Assembly (NCBI RefSeq): GCF_947179165.1
Contig: NC_077247.1
Span: forward strand, 41,150,935-41,214,934
DNA length: 64,000 bases
Direction of reading: 5' to 3'
Source: Solanum dulcamara
Lineage: Eukaryota; Streptophyta; Magnoliopsida; Solanales; Solanaceae
This document shows, piece by piece, positions 59,767 through 64,000 of this stretch; position 1 is the first letter of the stretch; every line of letters starts with the position of its first letter. The position numbers were made by a program, and so were the translations under genes. The notes beneath the pieces are model-generated. The model saw only the letters and a program-made list of their open reading frames with translations, did not search any database and was not told the DNA's origin.

Positions 59767-60360
59767 TGCATATTATTTTCCCAATATTAGAAAACCCACT
59801 TAAACCCAAAATAGAACATCATAAATCAAGCTGAAACAAATCACTTTCAACAAATCAACCATAAAACAAGTATACCCTTAATGAAATATACACTCAAAAT
59901 CCAACAACCAGAAGAAAATGATTAAAACAAAGGAAAAAAACAAAAACCCACTTCACAAAAGTCACCATTAAACAAGTAACCCCACACTAAAGCAAAACAT
60001 ACCGAAAGAAACCTCTGAAATTTCACAACCCAAAAAAACAGAAAACCAAAAAGATGGAAAGAGTGAACACACTCAAAATTTAAATTAACACAAACCCAAC
60101 AAAGAAAACAACTTCACAAGTAAGCAAATTAGGGAAAAGGGTGTTCAATTATTACAACTATTAAACAAACAATTGACCAAAGCAATACTCATAAACAAGT
60201 AAAAAAATAGCTTTAAATGTGTGAACTTACAAGGAAAGAAGCAATAAAGCTACCAAAATGGGTAAAATACCTCAAATGGGTCTTTGGTAAATGCTAAGGT
60301 ATATCAGTTCTTGAATTCTTCTCAGAAATCAGTGGAGTGGTTAGCTTTAGGGTTTTTCCG
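59767..60360 (-). other. 5'-UTR intron and leader exon of the WAP-like pseudogene
   Basis: A donor (catttgag then gtattt) at 60271/60270 and an acceptor (atatgcag) at 59767/59766 bound a 504-bp intron just before the start codon. The leader exon runs from about 60360 to 60271 and includes 'aaaccctaaagc'. Confidence 0.55.
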
Positions 60361-60675
60361 GGAGAGAGTAAAATTAACTCACATGAAAGTTTGGTTGGAA
60401 TGAGCGGGAGTGATTATACATAAAAGAAATGAAGGATTAAAATAGATGATTTTAATATGCATTAATATAATGGAAGTAACTTTAATGATTACTTCAAAGC
60501 TCCCTTCTATAAAAATAATATATATTAATATATTAATTAAAGAAAAACACGTTGCTCTAATTCAATAATTATTAACACGGATAATAATAATTATGCATGA
60601 TATGTAAATGTGTCATTTAACTTGATTTCGATTGGTATTTATGTACTCCAACTTTGTATGTATATAAGTAGATAT

Positions 60676-60798
60676 TTAAATTTGTATAAAATTGAACAAG
60701 TAGACACATGCGTGTATAATACACATAGGACACCACATAAGACGTGAATTGTCACGTATGATATATGTGTGTACTTATTTAATTTTATACAAATTTAA
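60676..60798. repeat. Near-perfect palindrome with about 42-bp arms
   Basis: The left arm begins ttaaatttgtataaaatt (from 60676) and the right arm, reverse complemented, begins ttaaatttgtataaaatt as well. Both then carry 'aagta(g/c)acaca'. The spacer is about 38 bp. It may be a small foldback MITE. Confidence 0.75.
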
Positions 60799-61899
60799 GA
60801 ATCCGTTTAGCCATATGACATGAAGTTAAAGTTTTGTTTTGACATGCAATTTGAATTTTTAAGTTGTACTTTTTGCTCACAAACATTAAAAAAAACATAA
60901 GTTGATTCTCTTGATGTTTTTATACAATCTTACCAAATAATCAAAGGTTTATAACAAAAGTATAATACGCTATCAAAAAGTTATTCTAAAAAACATACAA
61001 TATTTATTGATCAAATTTTAGTTCAATAAAAAAGTAAATTGAACATGAGTTGTATTGAGCTACTTTTTAATAAAATTGAATATGGTCAATATCGTTAGTA
61101 ACTATATCATCATGTTTATATTCTTTAAATATTTCAGATATTCTCGCAAAAAAAATTATAGATATAAAATTGTGGTTTTTTTTACAAAGTATAAAATTGT
61201 GGGTCGATTTTTACATTTGAAAAAAATGAGAAATCATGATATGAAATTCTCAAATCAAGCTTTTTAGAGAAATTGAAATTTCATCTCATGATTTCGCTTC
61301 AATTGCTGAGTATGATTTTGTGTAGATTCAAAGTTTTAAGCTTGGAGGCCTAGAGCCTCACTGCATGAAATCATGAGATGAAATTACATGTTCAAATGTT
61401 GATTTTATCTCATAATTTTAAATTATAAGATGAAATCACATATCCAAACAATTACTAAATATCTATTTATACACAATAAAAAAATATAAATATTAGCTGA
61501 AATTAAATTTTAAAATATATTTATATATTATGCATAATAATGATAATAGTAATAATTGTAATTTCATCTGACAAAAAAGTGGGTGAAAGATATGGAAAGG
61601 TCGGAGGTAGTCCTATCAAGTGGTTGACCGCATATATAATTTATTTGTATTTGAATAAAAAAAATTAGGATAATACATCAATCTCTCTCTTGTTATAAAA
61701 GTAATTAAGTTAGAAGATGAATAAACAAAATACAGAAAGCAAATAAATAAAAAGAGGAGAAGAACAACAAATTTTTTGGAATTTTTTAATTTTCTTCTAT
61801 ATCTTTATATGTTACAATGCCTTCTTTATGGGCAGAGCGACAATAATTGAGGGGGGTCAAGAATTAGTGTGTGTTGGAGGGGGGGGGGGAAAGAATTCA
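60799..61899. other. AT-rich spacer, possible MITE
   Basis: Left 'gtttagccatatga' (about 60807) and right, reverse complemented, 'gtttggatatgtga' (about 61450) may be ends of one old inverted-repeat element. The centre repeats 'atttcatctcatgatttc'. No gene is seen. Confidence 0.35.
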
Positions 61900-62791
61900 T
61901 GGGCATCCACCCACTTAATTTTTTAACATCTCCCTTGTATGTCCATATTTAACGTGCATCATTAAAAACTTTACAAAAAATAATATACATAGTTATTCTG
62001 AACACCCATAGATGTTGTGCTTCGTTAAAATCTTACTAGAAAAAATTCAGTGGGAAAAATCCTAGTGAAGGAAAAAAGTACACACATCTGGTAATACGTC
62101 TTGATTGTTATCTCATTAAAAACCTTATCAGGAAAACTTAGTGGAACAAAACCTTGATTAAGAGAAAAAGAGTACAACGCATATTTTCCTCCCTTGATGA
62201 ATTTTCATTTGATATTTTGGAGACAGCGCATTTCAATCCTATACCTTAGTTTCTCAAATGTTGATGTTGGTAATGCATCTGTGAATAAATCTGCAAGATT
62301 ATCACTCGAACGAAGTTGTTATACATCAATATCATCATTCTTGTGGAGATCATGTGTGAAGAATAATCTTGGTGAAATATGTTTGTTCTATCTCTTTTTA
62401 TGAAGTCACCTTTCAATTGAGCTATGCATGCGACATTGTTATTGAATATAACTGTGGTATTTTGACATCATTTTTCAGGCCGCATCTTTCTTTGATGAAC
62501 TGTATCATCGATCTCAACCACACACATTCTCTACTTGCTTCATGAATTACTATTATTTCAGCATGATTTGAAGAAGTAGCAACAATAGATTGCTTTGTAG
62601 ATCATCATGATATAGTAGTTCTTTCGTATGTAAATAGATAGTCTGTTTGAGATCAAGCTTTATGTGGGTCTGATAAATAACTTGCATCAGCATAACCAAT
62701 AAGGTCTGCACAACCTTTGTTAGTATAAAACAAACTCATATCAAGGGTACCCTTTAGGTATCACAAAATATGCTTGATACCGTTCCAATAT
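61900..62791 (-). mobile_element. Copia pol 3' remnant (RNase H to 3'-UTR)
   Basis: The minus strand shows, across several frames, the end of a copia RNase H: near 62750 GTL-like and Y-T-N-K-G-C-like residues, near 62570 a 'QSIVATSSNHAE' pattern with damage, and near 62280 the 'LADLFTDALPTS' region. A typical 3' untranslated stretch ('cattaaaaaccttatcagg') follows. It is cut at 62791 by an LTR. No intact frame remains. Confidence 0.65.
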
Positions 62792-63278
62792 TGTCATACC
62801 CCAGGAGGGTACCCTAGACGTGGCCGACACTCAGAAACCATTACTAGCTCCCAAGCAAACTACTTGACCTGATCACACATACGCTCATTCATTCAATCAG
62901 TGGAAGACTTAAAATAAAGAGGTGATTAAGTGGGCAACTCAAATCAACAATCTAACTCAAGGAAGAAAGGTCATAGGCCAACAAGTCTAACTCCAATCTT
63001 TTTCATTAAATAGTCTAACAAAAAAATTTAAGGAAATAAAATATTCAATCGACCCATCACTATCTAATCTATGAAGCCTCTATCACTACTATCTAATTGA
63101 TTTCAATGACAGGTTCATGGCTACCTCAAATCATAATGAAAATAATAAACTCAACACAAGAATAATATAAGTGGTATCCTCCGAATGTAGGGGAGGACTC
63201 ACCAATAAGTTGAGTGTGAATAGATCCTTAATAGTGCGCCTATTGATGATCTCTTAAACCTGTCTCTGCATTATGAAA

Positions 63279-63358
63279 TGATGCAAGTCCAAATGGACGT
63301 CAGTACGTGGAATGTTCATGATGTAGGTCCAAATGGACGTCAGTACGTGGAATGTACG
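63279..63358. repeat. 40-bp tandem duplication in the LTR
   Basis: 'ggtccaaatggacgtcagta' occurs twice with a 40-bp offset. The homologous LTR at 5.2 kb has only one such segment around its 'cgtactgacatcattcgacc'. Confidence 0.8.
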
Positions 63359-63499
63359 AGTATATAATATGGCAGAATGAAACATACATCAAGGTAGAAT
63401 AATATCAGTTCAAATATCTCAAATCAGAAAGATAAGGGAGACTCAATCAAGGTGTCATAAGTCTAAAGTAAGAATATGGTTTAGACAGAGACCAATCAT

Positions 63500-63690
63500 G
63501 TATAATCCAATCCAATTCAATTTAATCACATACCATCCAATTCAATCCAATCATATATAATCCGATCCAATCATGTACAATTCGATCCAATCCAATTTAA
63601 TCATATACAATCCGATCCAATCAAATCCAATCGTATACAATCCAATCACATACCATCCAATCCAATCCAATCATATACAATCAACTCAAC
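63500..63690. repeat. Minisatellite of 'ccaatcatatacaat' type
   Basis: Irregular repeats of ccaat(c/t)ca, atatacaat and ccgatccaat fill this stretch. It is absent from the related LTR at 5.2 kb. Confidence 0.75.
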
Positions 63691-64000
63691 AATAAATTCA
63701 AAGGACTCAACTCAATAGATATACAAGTTAGAATTTAGCAATGTTCTACAATCTCAATCATCTACAATCTCAATCAAACCAATCATATCATGCACAATCC
63801 ACTCAATTCGGGAGTTTATCTAACCGACAACTATCACTTATGAGCTAGTGATAGTACAATAAGCCGACGTTGTTGCCACGTCCGTTCATACCTTGCCAGG
63901 GTAAGAACAAATCAACAATTATGGATTCGTAACCAATCAAGTCCTATCATGTCAGGACAATAATTTGGGAAACATCCGACTTTAAAAGTTCAATCTTCTC

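Larger units (their letters stand above)
62792..64000 (-). mobile_element. LTR related to the Tekay/Del-like element, opposite strand, cut by window end
   Basis: From tgtcataccccagg onward the sequence is the reverse complement of the LTR seen at 5236-7386: 'agggtaccctag(a/g)cgtggcc', 'cactcagaaaccat', 'gcgcctattgatgatctct', 'cagtacgtggaatg', and 'aactatcacttatgagct' all match in reverse order. Divergence is clear (about one base in ten or more by eye, with indels), so it is a related family or an older copy. Only the last 1.2 kb of the LTR is inside the window. Confidence 0.8.

Overview
The window is plant nuclear DNA, most likely from a Solanum species (tomato/potato group). It is AT-rich, has long spaces between genes, and has short exons with GT-AG introns. 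It carries Solanaceae-type transposons (a Tekay/Del-like Ty3 element, a TNT1/Tork-like copia element, RTE LINEs with TTG tails, Stowaway and Harbinger-type MITEs, a Helitron-like unit, a pararetrovirus fragment). No bacterial, organellar, CRISPR, rRNA or tRNA gene was seen. Every name rests on reading the sequence by eye; no database search was run.

Layout. 1-4.1 kb: AT-rich DNA with a 265-bp-period duplication, then a 5'-truncated LINE whose RNase H region is split by a solo LTR (694 bp, TSD caaag). 4.14-4.6 kb: a third copy of the promoter-side flank of the two exonuclease-like genes downstream, with no gene attached. 5.2-13.3 kb: a structurally complete Ty3/gypsy element (TSD atacc) that has lost its integrase core. 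13.9-24.1 kb: two tandem minus-strand genes (353 and 350 aa, 7 exons each, identical lengths for exons 1-6). Each encodes Cys/His zinc fingers followed by a REX4/ISG20-like exonuclease fold whose Exo I acidic residues are replaced. A pararetrovirus fragment lies in intron 5 of the first copy and a 550-bp inverted-repeat transposon in its promoter-side flank. 24-36 kb: no gene recognised; MITEs, a 1.9-kb solo LTR (TSD cacat), two RTE LINE 3' ends and a poly(A) retroposon.

36.3-46.5 kb: a 14-exon minus-strand gene for a conserved plant protein of unknown function (425 aa), with a 4.8-kb copia element in intron 8. 47.6-53.0 kb: a minus-strand beta-carbonic anhydrase gene (255 aa, cytosolic-type start) with a roughly 3-kb 5'-leader intron. 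53.3-56.1 kb: a Helitron-like unit hosting three nested inverted-repeat elements. 57.4-60.4 kb: a decayed copy of a coiled-coil WPP-domain-associated-protein-like gene that keeps its 5'-UTR intron. 61.9-64 kb: copia pol remnants joined to an LTR related to the 5.2-kb element, in opposite orientation.

The four intact genes share the minus strand but show no sign of acting as a unit. The carbonic anhydrase is an ordinary housekeeping enzyme. The most unusual locus is the tandem pair of zinc-finger proteins with a degenerate exonuclease active site: intact reading frames and splice sites argue for retention, while the missing catalytic residues argue against nuclease activity.
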